This document shows, one piece after another, positions 1 to 6,131 of a stretch of DNA of 11,476 bases. Both the position numbers and the translations under genes were made by a program. Position 1 is the first letter of the stretch; each line of letters begins with the position of its first letter. The notes below the pieces were generated by a model, which saw nothing but the letters and a program-made list of their open reading frames with translations, did no database searches and was not told the DNA's origin. The stretch is from Aeromicrobium sp. (lineage in GTDB: Bacteria; Actinomycetota; Actinomycetes; Propionibacteriales; Nocardioidaceae), in contig JALRKU010000497.1 in the NCBI GenBank assembly GCA_023254755.1, positions 1-11,476 of the forward strand, written 5' to 3'.

Positions 1-1029
1 GTACTTGCTCAGGCCGCTGAACAGGACCGTGCGGATCGGCACGTTGATGCCGACGCCGAGGGTGTCGGTGCCGCACACGACCTTGAGCAGACCCTGCTGG
101 GCGAGCGTCTCGACGAGGCGGCGGTAGCGCGGCAGCATGCCCGCGTGGTGGACACCGACGCCGGACCGCACGAGACGCGACAGCGTGCGTCCGAACGCCG
201 ACGAGAAGCGGAAGTCGCCCAGGTGCTCGGCGATCTCGTCGCGCTCGGCGCGCGTCGCGATCTTGACGCTGGTCAGCGCCTGTGCGCGCTCCAGCGCCGA
301 CGCCTGGGTGAAGTGCACGACGTAGACCGGGGTCTGGTGCGTCTCGACGAGCTGTTCGAGCGTCTCGTGGACGGGCGTGGTGACGTACTCGCTGACGAGC
401 GGGACCGGCCGCTCCGCCGACGAGACGACCGCGGTGTCGCGGCCCGTGCGGCGCTCGAGGTCGGCGACGAGCCGCGTGGTGTCGCCGAGCGTCGCGGACA
501 TCAGCAGGAACTGCGCTCTCGGCAGCTCGATCAGCGGCACCTGCCAGGCCCAGCCCCGGTCGGGGTCGGCGACGAAGTGGAACTCGTCCATCACGACGAG
601 GCCGACGTCGGCCTCGGCGCCCTCGCGCAAGGCCATGTTCGCCAGGATCTCGGCGGTCGCCGCGATGATCGGGGCGTCGGCGTTGACCGCCGCGTCGCCG
701 GTGACCATGCCGACGTTGTCGGCGCCGAAGACCTCGCAGAGGTCGAAGAACTTCTCGCTGACGAGCGCCTTGATCGGCGCCGTGTAGACGCTGCACTCGC
801 CGCGCGCGAGCGCCGCCGCCATCGCTGCCGTCGCGACGAGCGACTTGCCCGAGCCGGTCGGGGTCGCGAGCACGACGTTCGAGCCCGCGACGCACTCCAG
901 GATCGCCTCGTCCTGCGCCGGGTAGAGCGTGAGCCCGCGACCCGCGACCCAGGCGGTGACGGCCTCGTAGACCTGGTCCTCGGTCGCCTCGGCTCCCTCG
1001 GGCGGCAGCAGGTCGACCAGGGTGCTCAC
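1..1029 (-). CDS. DEAD/DEAH-box superfamily 2 RNA/DNA helicase, 3' end cut by window edge
   Basis: Translating the minus strand from GTG at 1027-1029 gives 343 residues with no stop before the window edge, so the C-terminus is missing. Visible motifs are Walker A TPTGSGKS (about 56-63), motif II as DEFH (148-151) in place of DEAD/DEAH, motif III SAT (178-180), and the second RecA-like domain with VHHAGMLP (303-310) followed by TDTLGVGINVP. The VHHAGMLP and GVGINVP pattern belongs to the Ski2/Mtr4-like group of helicases. Actinobacterial relatives carry a DUF3516 C-terminal domain, which would lie beyond the left edge. The role would be ATP-driven unwinding of RNA or DNA in the cytoplasm; the substrate cannot be read from sequence. 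There is no Shine-Dalgarno before the GTG, and a CAGAAT -10-like hexamer sits 6 nt upstream, which suggests a leaderless mRNA. The gene is divergent from the MDR gene. Family call is firm; the exact start is less so. Confidence 0.9.
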   Translation of the reverse strand, partial: MSTLVDLLPPEGAEATEDQVYEAVTAWVAGRGLTLYPAQDEAILECVAGSNVVLATPTGSGKSLVATAAMAAALARGECSVYTAPIKALVSEKFFDLCEVFGADNVGMVTGDAAVNADAPIIAATAEILANMALREGAEADVGLVVMDEFHFVADPDRGWAWQVPLIELPRAQFLLMSATLGDTTRLVADLERRTGRDTAVVSSAERPVPLVSEYVTTPVHETLEQLVETHQTPVYVVHFTQASALERAQALTSVKIATRAERDEIAEHLGDFRFSSAFGRTLSRLVRSGVGVHHAGMLPRYRRLVETLAQQGLLKVVCGTDTLGVGINVPIRTVLFSGLSKY

Positions 1030-1041
1030 CGGTCCATTCTG
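1030..1041 (-). promoter_or_regulatory. Candidate -10 element for leaderless helicase transcript
   Basis: Read on the minus strand, CAGAAT (1041-1036) is followed by six bases and then the GTG start at 1029. The hexamer matches the -10 consensus at the second and last three positions. The spacing would place the transcript's first base at or next to the start codon. No clear -35 was found. Confidence 0.35.
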
Positions 1042-1095
1042 CCGACCGCCCGCACGGGGCCGGCCTGCGCGGTCGCGAGACGCCCGCCCAGGAGG

Positions 1096-1109
1096 TAAGC
1101 AACCGCTTA
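1096..1109. promoter_or_regulatory. Perfect 5-4-5 inverted repeat, operator-like (TetR-type layout)
   Basis: TAAGC, a 4-base AACC spacer, then GCTTA form a perfect dyad just upstream of the MDR gene. It covers the region where a -35 would lie relative to the TACAGT -10 at 1120-1125, so a bound repressor would block that promoter. Short AT-edged dyads like this are typical of TetR-family operators in actinobacterial lipid and xenobiotic metabolism genes. The regulator itself is not encoded in the window. The dyad is seen directly; its function is inferred. Confidence 0.45.
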
Positions 1110-1119
1110 GCCGGTGCGC

Positions 1120-1131
1120 TACAGTCGCGAC
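1120..1131 (+). promoter_or_regulatory. Candidate -10 element for leaderless MDR transcript
   Basis: TACAGT at 1120-1125 fits the TANNNT -10 pattern and lies exactly six bases before ATG at 1132. No Shine-Dalgarno lies between the dyad and the ATG. The GGAGG at 1091-1095 is about 36 nt from the ATG, too far to serve it. This supports 1132 as the start over the in-frame GTG at 1114, which would be upstream of the predicted transcription start. Confidence 0.5.
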
Positions 1132-2091
1132 ATGTTGGCTGTGCAGATCACCACGCTCGACGGCCCCGAGGCCGTGCAGGTCGCCGACCTCCCCGACCCC
1201 GTCGCGGGTGACGGCCAGGTCCTGATCCGGGTCCGGGCCGCCGGTGTCGCGTTCCCCGAGGTGCTGCAGTCGCGCGGCCAGTACCAGATGAAGCCGCCGC
1301 TGCCGTTCGTCCCCGGCGCGGAGATCGCCGGTGAGATCGTCACGGCCCCCGAGGGGTCGGGCTTCGCGCCCGGCGACCGGGTCACCTCGATCTCGCTGCT
1401 CGGCGGATTCGCCGAGCTGGCCGTCGCGCCGCTCGACTTCACCTTCCGCCTGCCGGACTCGGTGACCTTCGAGCAGGGCGCCGCGCTGCCCTTCAACTAC
1501 CTGACGTCGCACTTCGCGCTGATCCCCCGTGGCCACCTCGCCGAGGGTGAGTCGGTGCTCGTGCACGGCGCGGCGGGCGGCATCGGCACGTCGGCGATCC
1601 AGATCGCCAAGGCGTTCGGCGCGGGCCGGGTCATCGCGGTCACGTCGACCGACGACAAGGGCGCCGTGGCCGTCGAGGCCGGCGCCGACGAGTACGTGCT
1701 GGTCGACGGCTTCAAGGACGCCGTCAAGGATCGCGGCGGCGTCGACGTCGTGGTCGACCCGGTCGGCGGCGACCGCTTCACCGACTCGCTGCGCTCGCTC
1801 AAGGAGGACGGCCGGCTGCTGGTCATCGGGTTCACGGGCGGCTCGATCCCCGAGGTCAAGGTCAACCGCCTGCTGCTGAACAACGTGTCGGTCGTGGGCG
1901 TCGGCTGGGGCGCCTACGCGATGGGCAAGCCGGGCTACCTGCAGCAGCAGTGGACCGACATCCTCCCGCACGTGGAGTCCGGCGCGCTGACCCCGCCGAT
2001 CGGCCGCACGTTCGGCCTCGACGAGGCCACCGCGGCCCTGCTCGAGCTCGACGAGCGACGCGCGACCGGGAAGGTCCTGCTGCTCCCCTGA
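1132..2091 (+). CDS. Zinc-independent MDR oxidoreductase, NADPH:quinone oxidoreductase-like
   Basis: A 319-residue protein of normal length for the quinone-oxidoreductase branch of the medium-chain dehydrogenase/reductase superfamily. The N-terminal GroES-like domain (about 1-120) contains PFVPGAEIAGEI. The Rossmann domain has the dinucleotide motif HGAAGGIGTSAIQIAK (about 145-160), and the C-terminus returns to the GroES-like fold. The protein has no cysteines that could bind catalytic or structural zinc, as expected for zeta-crystallin/QorA-like enzymes, which reduce quinones or enones with NADPH in the cytosol. The substrate is unknown. ATG 1132 is chosen because a TANNNT hexamer lies 6 nt upstream; an in-frame GTG at 1114 would add six residues. 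The gene is alone on its strand, divergent from the helicase, and probably controlled through the 1096-1109 dyad. Confidence 0.9.
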   Translation: MLAVQITTLDGPEAVQVADLPDPVAGDGQVLIRVRAAGVAFPEVLQSRGQYQMKPPLPFVPGAEIAGEIVTAPEGSGFAPGDRVTSISLLGGFAELAVAPLDFTFRLPDSVTFEQGAALPFNYLTSHFALIPRGHLAEGESVLVHGAAGGIGTSAIQIAKAFGAGRVIAVTSTDDKGAVAVEAGADEYVLVDGFKDAVKDRGGVDVVVDPVGGDRFTDSLRSLKEDGRLLVIGFTGGSIPEVKVNRLLLNNVSVVGVGWGAYAMGKPGYLQQQWTDILPHVESGALTPPIGRTFGLDEATAALLELDERRATGKVLLLP

Positions 2092-2336
2092 GGCGTCGGT
2101 CTCGGGCGCTGGTACGGACGAGGGCAGGCCGCTTCGGCAGGTGGTCCTCGATGGATCGAGCGCACCGCACGCGTGAGCTCCCCGCGGTCGGGTCGTGCAG
2201 GAGCACGTCAGACCGATGGCGTCCGCTGCCTGACGGGAGCACTCGCTCGAGGCGTGCAGCACCCACTCCGGCGTCACCGTGCTCCCCTGTTGCTCGGTCA
2301 GGTCGCTCTGCCCCGGGGCTTGGCGAGGCGGCCCGC
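2092..2336. other. Convergent intergenic spacer with short inverted repeats
   Basis: This spacer separates the 3' ends of the MDR gene (plus) and the membrane protein gene (minus). No convincing coding signal was seen. It holds a tight dyad CTCGAT-GG-ATCGAG (2147-2160), a looser pair CGTCAG (2206-2211) with CTGACG (2230-2235), and a CCCCGGGG palindrome (2311-2318). None is followed by a T-run. One or more may help end transcription from either side, but none is a strong terminator. Confidence 0.35.
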
Positions 2337-2897
2337 TCAGCAGCGCCCGTCGCTCCACTCGATCCTGAGCCCGGCCCAGTCGTCAGCCGAGGCTCCTGCG
2401 GCAGCCGTGATCTGCAGCTGGGCTCCGTCGTGAGCGTCGAGGTACGCCCGCTCGAAGGTGACGACGAACCCGCCGTCCTCCGGCTGCACCATGGCCCCCG
2501 GCGCCCTGCCGCCGGTGCACGGCGACGCGGACGATCCGTCGTCGAGGTCGGACGGCACGGCCGTGCGCAGATAGGTCACGTCCGCGTCGACGCCCCGCTC
2601 CCGCAGGGCGCGTTCCAGACCCGCGGGATCCGTCAGCCGGTGGATCGTCACCTCGAGATCGCCGTTGCCGCGTTGCTCGACGGCGAAGGCGGCCGACGTA
2701 CCGGTGGTCGCGACTCCCACGACGACGGCCGCCGCGGCGACGGCGCCGGTGGTGACCGCGAGCACCCGACGACGCCAGCGGTTCGGCGCGGGCGCGCGAC
2801 CCCGGTCCGCGGCGTCGAAGATCGACTGCAGCGTGGCGGCGGACCATGCCGGGTCGAGCGGCTGCGGCACGGGGCGGTACAGCTCCAGGACGTTCAT
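2337..2897 (-). CDS. Single-pass membrane protein, probable anti-sigma partner of the adjacent ECF sigma factor
   Basis: A 186-residue protein. Residues 1-44 form a short N-terminal cytoplasmic segment ending in WRRR. Residues about 45-68 are an Ala/Val-rich transmembrane helix. The remaining roughly 115 residues should lie outside the membrane, since the positive charges precede the helix. The outer part has a compact alpha/beta pattern, with LEVTIHRLTDPAGLERAL, and two cysteines (SPCTGG and the C-terminal GRC) that could form a disulfide. There is no zinc-binding HxxxCxxC anti-sigma motif. The call as an anti-sigma factor rests on operon position, coupling and topology. The ATG overlaps the sigma gene's stop (ATGA, 2894-2897), and GAGGAG lies 5 nt upstream inside the sigma gene. 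It could also be a membrane sensor or lipid-associated protein of unknown role. Confidence 0.8.
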   Translation of the reverse strand: MNVLELYRPVPQPLDPAWSAATLQSIFDAADRGRAPAPNRWRRRVLAVTTGAVAAAAVVVGVATTGTSAAFAVEQRGNGDLEVTIHRLTDPAGLERALRERGVDADVTYLRTAVPSDLDDGSSASPCTGGRAPGAMVQPEDGGFVVTFERAYLDAHDGAQLQITAAAGASADDWAGLRIEWSDGRC

Positions 2898-3424
2898 GAC
2901 ATCTCCTCGTGAAGGCGTGGTCGGGGGTCGGCGTCGCTGGGTGTCGGTTCGTGGACCAGTGCTGCGCGAGCCCGGCTGAGTCGTCGACGGAACGTGGCCG
3001 GCTTGATGCCCAGCACGGCGGCTGCCTGGTCGTTGGTGAGGCCGTCCCAGCTGACGAGCAGCAGCGCCTCGCGCTGCGACTCGTCGAGACGGGCCAGTCG
3101 TTCCAGCGCGTCGCGGCGGGACAGCGCGACGTCGTCCGCGTCGTCCGCGTACGAGGCGACCGCGTCGAGCAGGGCGATGCGCTCCTGCAGACCGCGACGC
3201 CTCCTCATCGCGCGCGCCCGGTTCTGCATCACCTTGCGGGCCGTCACCAACAGCCAGCCGATCGGCGGCTCCGGAAGCTGCTCGAAGCGGCGCCACGCCA
3301 CCGTGAAGGTCTCCGCCACGACCTCGTCGGCCGCCTCGGCTCCCACGTGACGTCGCGCGAAGGCCAGCACGTGAGGTGCCTCCGCGTGCCACAGCGCGGT
3401 GAACCGTTCGTGAGGGCTGCTCAT
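2894..3424 (-). CDS. ECF-type RNA polymerase sigma factor
   Basis: A 176-residue protein of the small two-domain sigma-70 type. Region 2 (about 8-75) contains VVAETFTVAWRRF and the WLLVTARKVMQNRARA segment, which fits the core-binding and -10-recognition helices. Region 4 (about 110-160) has SQREALLLVSWDGLTNDQAA and the recognition helix IKPATFRRRLSRARAAL. Regions 1 and 3 are absent, as in extracytoplasmic-function sigma factors. It should direct RNA polymerase to stress- or envelope-responsive promoters, held in check by the membrane protein encoded directly downstream. ATG at 3422-3424 is chosen because an upstream extension would run into the divergent DUF2461 gene and lacks family similarity. 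The DNA between the two divergent genes may hold its own ECF-type promoter. Confidence 0.9.
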   Translation of the reverse strand: MSSPHERFTALWHAEAPHVLAFARRHVGAEAADEVVAETFTVAWRRFEQLPEPPIGWLLVTARKVMQNRARAMRRRRGLQERIALLDAVASYADDADDVALSRRDALERLARLDESQREALLLVSWDGLTNDQAAAVLGIKPATFRRRLSRARAALVHEPTPSDADPRPRLHEEMS

Positions 3425-3429
3425 GCCTC

Positions 3430-3460
3430 GTAGTGTCCGGCAGCACCCCGGATGTGACAC
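3430..3460 (-). promoter_or_regulatory. Candidate ECF-type promoter for the sigma/anti-sigma operon
   Basis: On the minus strand TGTCACA (3459-3453) resembles a -35 used by some ECF sigma factors. After about 17 bases it is followed by a CACTAC-like -10 region just before the ATG at 3424. The spacer carries TCCGG and CCGGA half-sites (3436-3440 and 3448-3452) that form a small dyad. Autoregulation would be usual for an ECF operon, but the -10 does not match a specific known consensus, so this stays tentative. Confidence 0.3.
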
Positions 3461-3474
3461 GCGCGCCAGGACCG

Positions 3475-3486
3475 TAGGGTCGGCAC
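3475..3486 (+). promoter_or_regulatory. Candidate -10 element for leaderless DUF2461 transcript
   Basis: TAGGGT (3475-3480) fits TANNNT and lies exactly six bases before GTG at 3487, the same geometry as upstream of the MDR gene. The AGGG inside it could instead act as a weak Shine-Dalgarno, so the two readings compete. Confidence 0.4.
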
Positions 3487-4119
3487 GTGACGTTCGACGG
3501 CTTTCCCGAGGCGGCCCTCGACTTCTACGACGACCTCGAGGTCGACAACACCAAGTCGTTCTGGGAGGCGCACCGCGCGGTCTACGAGACCGCGGTGAAG
3601 GCACCGATGGTCGCGCTGACCGCCGCACTGGCCGACGAGTTCGGCGACGCGAAGATCTTCCGGCCGTACCGCGACGTGCGGTTCAGCAAGGACAAGACGC
3701 CCTACAAGACGCACCAGGGTGCGTTCGTCGGCGTCGCCCCGGCGACCGGCTTCTACGTGCAGGTCGGTGCCCCCGGAGTGCGCACCGGGGTCGGCTTCTA
3801 CGAGGCCTCCCCCGCCCGGCTCGCGTCGTTCCGCGACGCGATCGTCCACGACCGGCACGGCTCCGAGCTCGAGCGGATCGTGGCCGACCTGACCGCCGCC
3901 GGCTGGGTGATCGGCGGCGACACCCTCAAGACGTCGCCGCGCGGGTACGACGCCGACCACCCGCGCATCGAGCTGCTGCGCCACAAGTCCCTGACGCTCG
4001 GGCGGCACCACGGCTTCGAGCCCTACGTGCACACCGCAGAGCTGCTGGACCACGTCCGCGCCGACTGGCGCGCGGGCCGGCGGTTCGTCGACTGGGTGCT
4101 CGACCACGTGAAGGCCTGA
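3487..4119 (+). CDS. DUF2461 family protein
   Basis: A 210-residue protein matching the DUF2461 (TIGR02453) family in length and layout. The N-terminus has the family's GFPEAALDFYDDLEVDNTKS pattern, followed by the conserved basic stretch RPYRDVRFSKDKTPYKTH (about 59-76). The middle has GFYVQVGAPGVRTGVGFYEAS and the C-terminal half is helical. The biochemical function of the family is unknown to me, and nothing here assigns one. It has no signal peptide or membrane segment, so it should be cytoplasmic. The GTG start at 3487 places the family motif directly at the N-terminus. The gene is divergent from the sigma operon and convergent with the aldo/keto reductase, ending 10 bp before a strong hairpin. 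Confidence 0.9.
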   Translation: MTFDGFPEAALDFYDDLEVDNTKSFWEAHRAVYETAVKAPMVALTAALADEFGDAKIFRPYRDVRFSKDKTPYKTHQGAFVGVAPATGFYVQVGAPGVRTGVGFYEASPARLASFRDAIVHDRHGSELERIVADLTAAGWVIGGDTLKTSPRGYDADHPRIELLRHKSLTLGRHHGFEPYVHTAELLDHVRADWRAGRRFVDWVLDHVKA

Positions 4120-4128
4120 GACACCAGC

Positions 4129-4161
4129 GAGCCGGGCCGCCGCAGCGCGACGGCCCGGCTC
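4129..4161. terminator. Strong 11-bp hairpin between convergent genes, bidirectional terminator
   Basis: GAGCCGGGCCG (4129-4139) pairs perfectly with CGGCCCGGCTC (4151-4161) around an 11-base loop. It lies between the ends of the DUF2461 gene (4119) and the aldo/keto reductase (4178), so it can serve both. There is no T-run on either side, which is common for GC-rich actinobacterial terminators. The stem is certain; termination activity is inferred. Confidence 0.75.
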
Positions 4162-4177
4162 CACGGGAGCAGGTCGA

Positions 4178-5164
4178 TCAGAGGTGGACCTGCGCCATGC
4201 CGGCCTCGGGGTAGCGCTCGCCGGCAGTGACACCGACCGGAGCGGCCGCGTCGAGCGCCGCGAGGTCGTCGGCCGTCAGCTCGACGTCCGCGGCCGCGAC
4301 GTTCTCGCGCAGGTAGGTGCGGCGCTTGGTGCCGGGGATCGCCGTGACGCCCTCCTGGTGGAGCACCCAGGCCAGCGCGAGCTGGCCGGGCGTCACGCCC
4401 TTGGCCTCGGCGATCTCGGTGACCTTGCGGACCACCTCGAGGTTGCGGCTCAGGTTCTCGTCGGTGAACCGCGGGCTGTGGCGCCGGAAGTCGTCCTCGT
4501 CGAGCGACGCGGCCGACGTGATCGCGCCGGTCAGCACCCCACGACCGAGCGGCGAGTACGCGACGAAGCCGATGCCGAGCTCACGGCACACGTCGAGCAC
4601 GCCGTTCGTCTCGGGCGAGCGCTCGAACAGCGAGTACTCGGTCTGCACGACGCTGATCGGCGCCGTGGCGTGGGCCCGGCGGATGGTCTCCGGCGCGGCC
4701 TCGGACAGCCCCAGGTAGCGGACCTTGCCCTCGGCCTGCAGCTCGGCCATGCCGCCCACGGTCTCCTCGATCGGCGTGCCGGGGTCGACGCGGTGCAGGT
4801 AGTACAGGTCGACCGACTCGCGACCCAGGTTCCGAAGCGAGCGCTCCAGCGCCCGCCGGGCGTACGCCGGCGAGCCGTCGGGCTCACCAATCGTGCCGTC
4901 GTCCTCGACGCGACGGGCGAACTTGGTCGCCAGCGCGTACTCGTCGGCCCGGTGACCGATCGTGCGGCCGATCAGCTGCTCGTTCAGGAACGGCCCGTAG
5001 ATCTCGGCCGTGTCGATCATCGTGACGCCGAGGTCGAGCGCCTCGTTCAACGTCGCCTCCGACTCCACGTCGTCGCGGTCGCCGTAGAACGCCGACATGC
5101 CCATGGCCCCGAGGCCCTCGTTGGTCGCGGTCAGCCCCTGGCTGCCCCATGCAACGGTCTTCAC
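4178..5164 (-). CDS. Aldo/keto reductase
   Basis: A 328-residue NADPH-dependent oxidoreductase of the AKR superfamily, the usual length for a full TIM-barrel member. The catalytic tetrad is complete: Asp51 and Tyr56 in DTAEIYG, Lys81 in ATKF, and His124 in YYLHRVDP. The N-terminus has GLGAMGMSAFYG and the C-terminus has the cofactor-binding AIPGTKRRTYLRENVAA. The overall pattern is close to the AKR13-type oxidoreductases. It should reduce aldehydes or ketones in the cytosol; the natural substrate is unknown. GTG at 5162-5164 is the start, overlapping the MerR stop codon by four bases (GTGA) with no good Shine-Dalgarno, so translation is probably coupled. It is likely induced by the MerR regulator in response to a reactive carbonyl or other small molecule. 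Confidence 0.92.
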   Translation of the reverse strand: MKTVAWGSQGLTATNEGLGAMGMSAFYGDRDDVESEATLNEALDLGVTMIDTAEIYGPFLNEQLIGRTIGHRADEYALATKFARRVEDDGTIGEPDGSPAYARRALERSLRNLGRESVDLYYLHRVDPGTPIEETVGGMAELQAEGKVRYLGLSEAAPETIRRAHATAPISVVQTEYSLFERSPETNGVLDVCRELGIGFVAYSPLGRGVLTGAITSAASLDEDDFRRHSPRFTDENLSRNLEVVRKVTEIAEAKGVTPGQLALAWVLHQEGVTAIPGTKRRTYLRENVAAADVELTADDLAALDAAAPVGVTAGERYPEAGMAQVHL

Positions 5165-5556
5165 TTCGTCATCACCGTGTCCTCGTAGTACTCGATCTTG
5201 CGGTCGATCGCGGTGAGGTGGGTCTGCACCTCGGCCAGCTGCTGCAGCACGTGCTCGCGGTGCTCCTGCAGGATGCGCAGGCGCTCCGGCTCGCTGCCGT
5301 CGACGCCGTACAGGTCGACGAAGCGGCGCATGTCGCGGATCGGCATGCCCGTGCGCCGCAGCATCACGAGCGTGCCGATCCATCGCAGGTCCGCCTCGCC
5401 GTAGCGCCGCTGACCCGACGACGACCGGTCGGGCGCACGGAGCACCAGGCCGGCCTTCTCGTAGTAGCGCAGCGTGTCGATCGAGAGCCCGGTCGCCTCG
5501 GCGGCCTCCCCGATCGTCAGCCGACGCTCCGTCGTGTCCTCGTCGATCACCGTCAT
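5161..5556 (-). CDS. MerR-family transcriptional regulator
   Basis: A 131-residue protein from ATG 5554-5556, or 134 from ATG 5563-5565. The N-terminal winged helix-turn-helix is clear: LTIGEAAEATGLSIDTLRYY, the wing with GQRRYGEADL, then a long C-terminal dimerisation helix (about 85-128, LQEHREHVLQQLAEVQTHL). There are no cysteines, so it is not a classical thiol or metal sensor of the MerR, SoxR or CueR kind. It probably senses a small organic molecule or acts through another contact. The start at 5556 is preferred because the upstream ATG lies inside the predicted -10, while 5556 is 7 nt after it. It forms a two-gene operon with the aldo/keto reductase, which it probably controls along with itself. 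Stop and family are firm; the start is a judgement. Confidence 0.9.
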   Translation of the reverse strand: MTVIDEDTTERRLTIGEAAEATGLSIDTLRYYEKAGLVLRAPDRSSSGQRRYGEADLRWIGTLVMLRRTGMPIRDMRRFVDLYGVDGSEPERLRILQEHREHVLQQLAEVQTHLTAIDRKIEYYEDTVMTK

Positions 5557-5594
5557 GCCCCTCATGCAACACCCTGGAGCGCACTCCAGCGCAA
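5557..5594 (-). promoter_or_regulatory. MerR-type promoter with 6-4-6 palindromic operator in a 19-bp spacer
   Basis: On the plus strand CTGGAG-CGCA-CTCCAG (5574-5589) is a perfect dyad. On the minus strand a TTGCGC -35-like hexamer (5594-5589) and a TTGCAT -10-like hexamer (5569-5564) are separated by exactly 19 bp, and the dyad fills that spacer. MerR activators use this overlong spacer and twist the DNA to start transcription. The -10 is weak, as expected for an activator-dependent promoter. Seven bases separate the -10 from ATG 5556. Confidence 0.65.
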
Positions 5595-5621
5595 GCCTCG
5601 CGCTCGGGTGTGACGCACGAG

Positions 5622-6131
5622 TCAGGGCGGGGTCGGCCGCTCGAGGAAGAACAGCTCGGCCTGCTTGTGGCCCAGCTCGACCCGCCCGGCACCCGTCGCC
5701 CCCGTGCGACGGGCGCGAGCGACCGAGCCGGCGTTGCGGTGGTCGGGCTCGCCGACGAGCCGCAGGACCGCCGGGTCGGCGAACGCGCGGGCGAGCAGGA
5801 AGTCGAGCAGACGCCCGGTGAAGCCGGGCCGGGGGTCGTCGGTGGGAGCGACGAACAGGTGGACACCGAGGTCACCCGGTCGAGGGCCGTAGGCCTCGCC
5901 GACCGGGTCGTGGAAGGGGTCGTAGGTCTGGAAGATCGCGACGGGCCGGCCCTGCTCACGCACCAGGTAGGCGTGATGAATCGGCGACGCGTCGAGGTAC
6001 GCGTAGATTTCACGGACCTCGTCGCGCGAGTGGTCCGTCATGCCCCAGAACTCGGCCCGAGGCTCCGTGACCCAGGCGTGGACGACGTCGAGGTCCGCGG
6101 CGGGATCGAGCCGGTGCAGGGTGAAGGTCAT
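5622..6131 (-). CDS. Stand-alone GNAT-type hydroxylamine N-acyltransferase (IucB/AlcB-like), siderophore biosynthesis
   Basis: A 169-residue protein of the acetyltransferase family (Acetyltransf_8 type) that acylates N-hydroxylated diamines or amino acids in siderophore pathways. Diagnostic pieces are VHAWVTEPRAEFWGM (17-31, holding the family's His and FWGM), QTYDP, GPRPGDLGVHLFVAPTDD and GEPDHRN. It clearly resembles residues 13-175 of the fusion protein encoded upstream (8113-10434), so the two are paralogues. It is the last gene of the siderophore operon. ATG 6129-6131 overlaps the acylase stop (ATGA), and AGGAG (6139-6143) lies 7 nt upstream. Its acyl donor (acetyl, succinyl or other CoA) cannot be read from sequence. 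The family is certain; its separate role is inferred. Confidence 0.88.
   Translation of the reverse strand: MTFTLHRLDPAADLDVVHAWVTEPRAEFWGMTDHSRDEVREIYAYLDASPIHHAYLVREQGRPVAIFQTYDPFHDPVGEAYGPRPGDLGVHLFVAPTDDPRPGFTGRLLDFLLARAFADPAVLRLVGEPDHRNAGSVARARRTGATGAGRVELGHKQAELFFLERPTPP

Noticed and set aside
1043..1075. 7-bp inverted repeat CGACCGC/GCGGTCG in the helicase-MDR spacer
   Set aside because: The arms are separated by 19 bases in very GC-rich sequence, where such pairs are expected by chance. There is no promoter or terminator context.
145..1098. Plus-strand open frame opposite the helicase
   Set aside because: It is an antisense shadow. The minus strand shows a full set of helicase motifs in one uninterrupted frame, while this frame shows only Arg/Asp/Gly-rich sequence.
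1114..1131. GTG at 1114 as the start of the MDR gene
   Set aside because: It lies upstream of the TACAGT -10-like element and would add only six residues (MRYSRD) not expected in the family.
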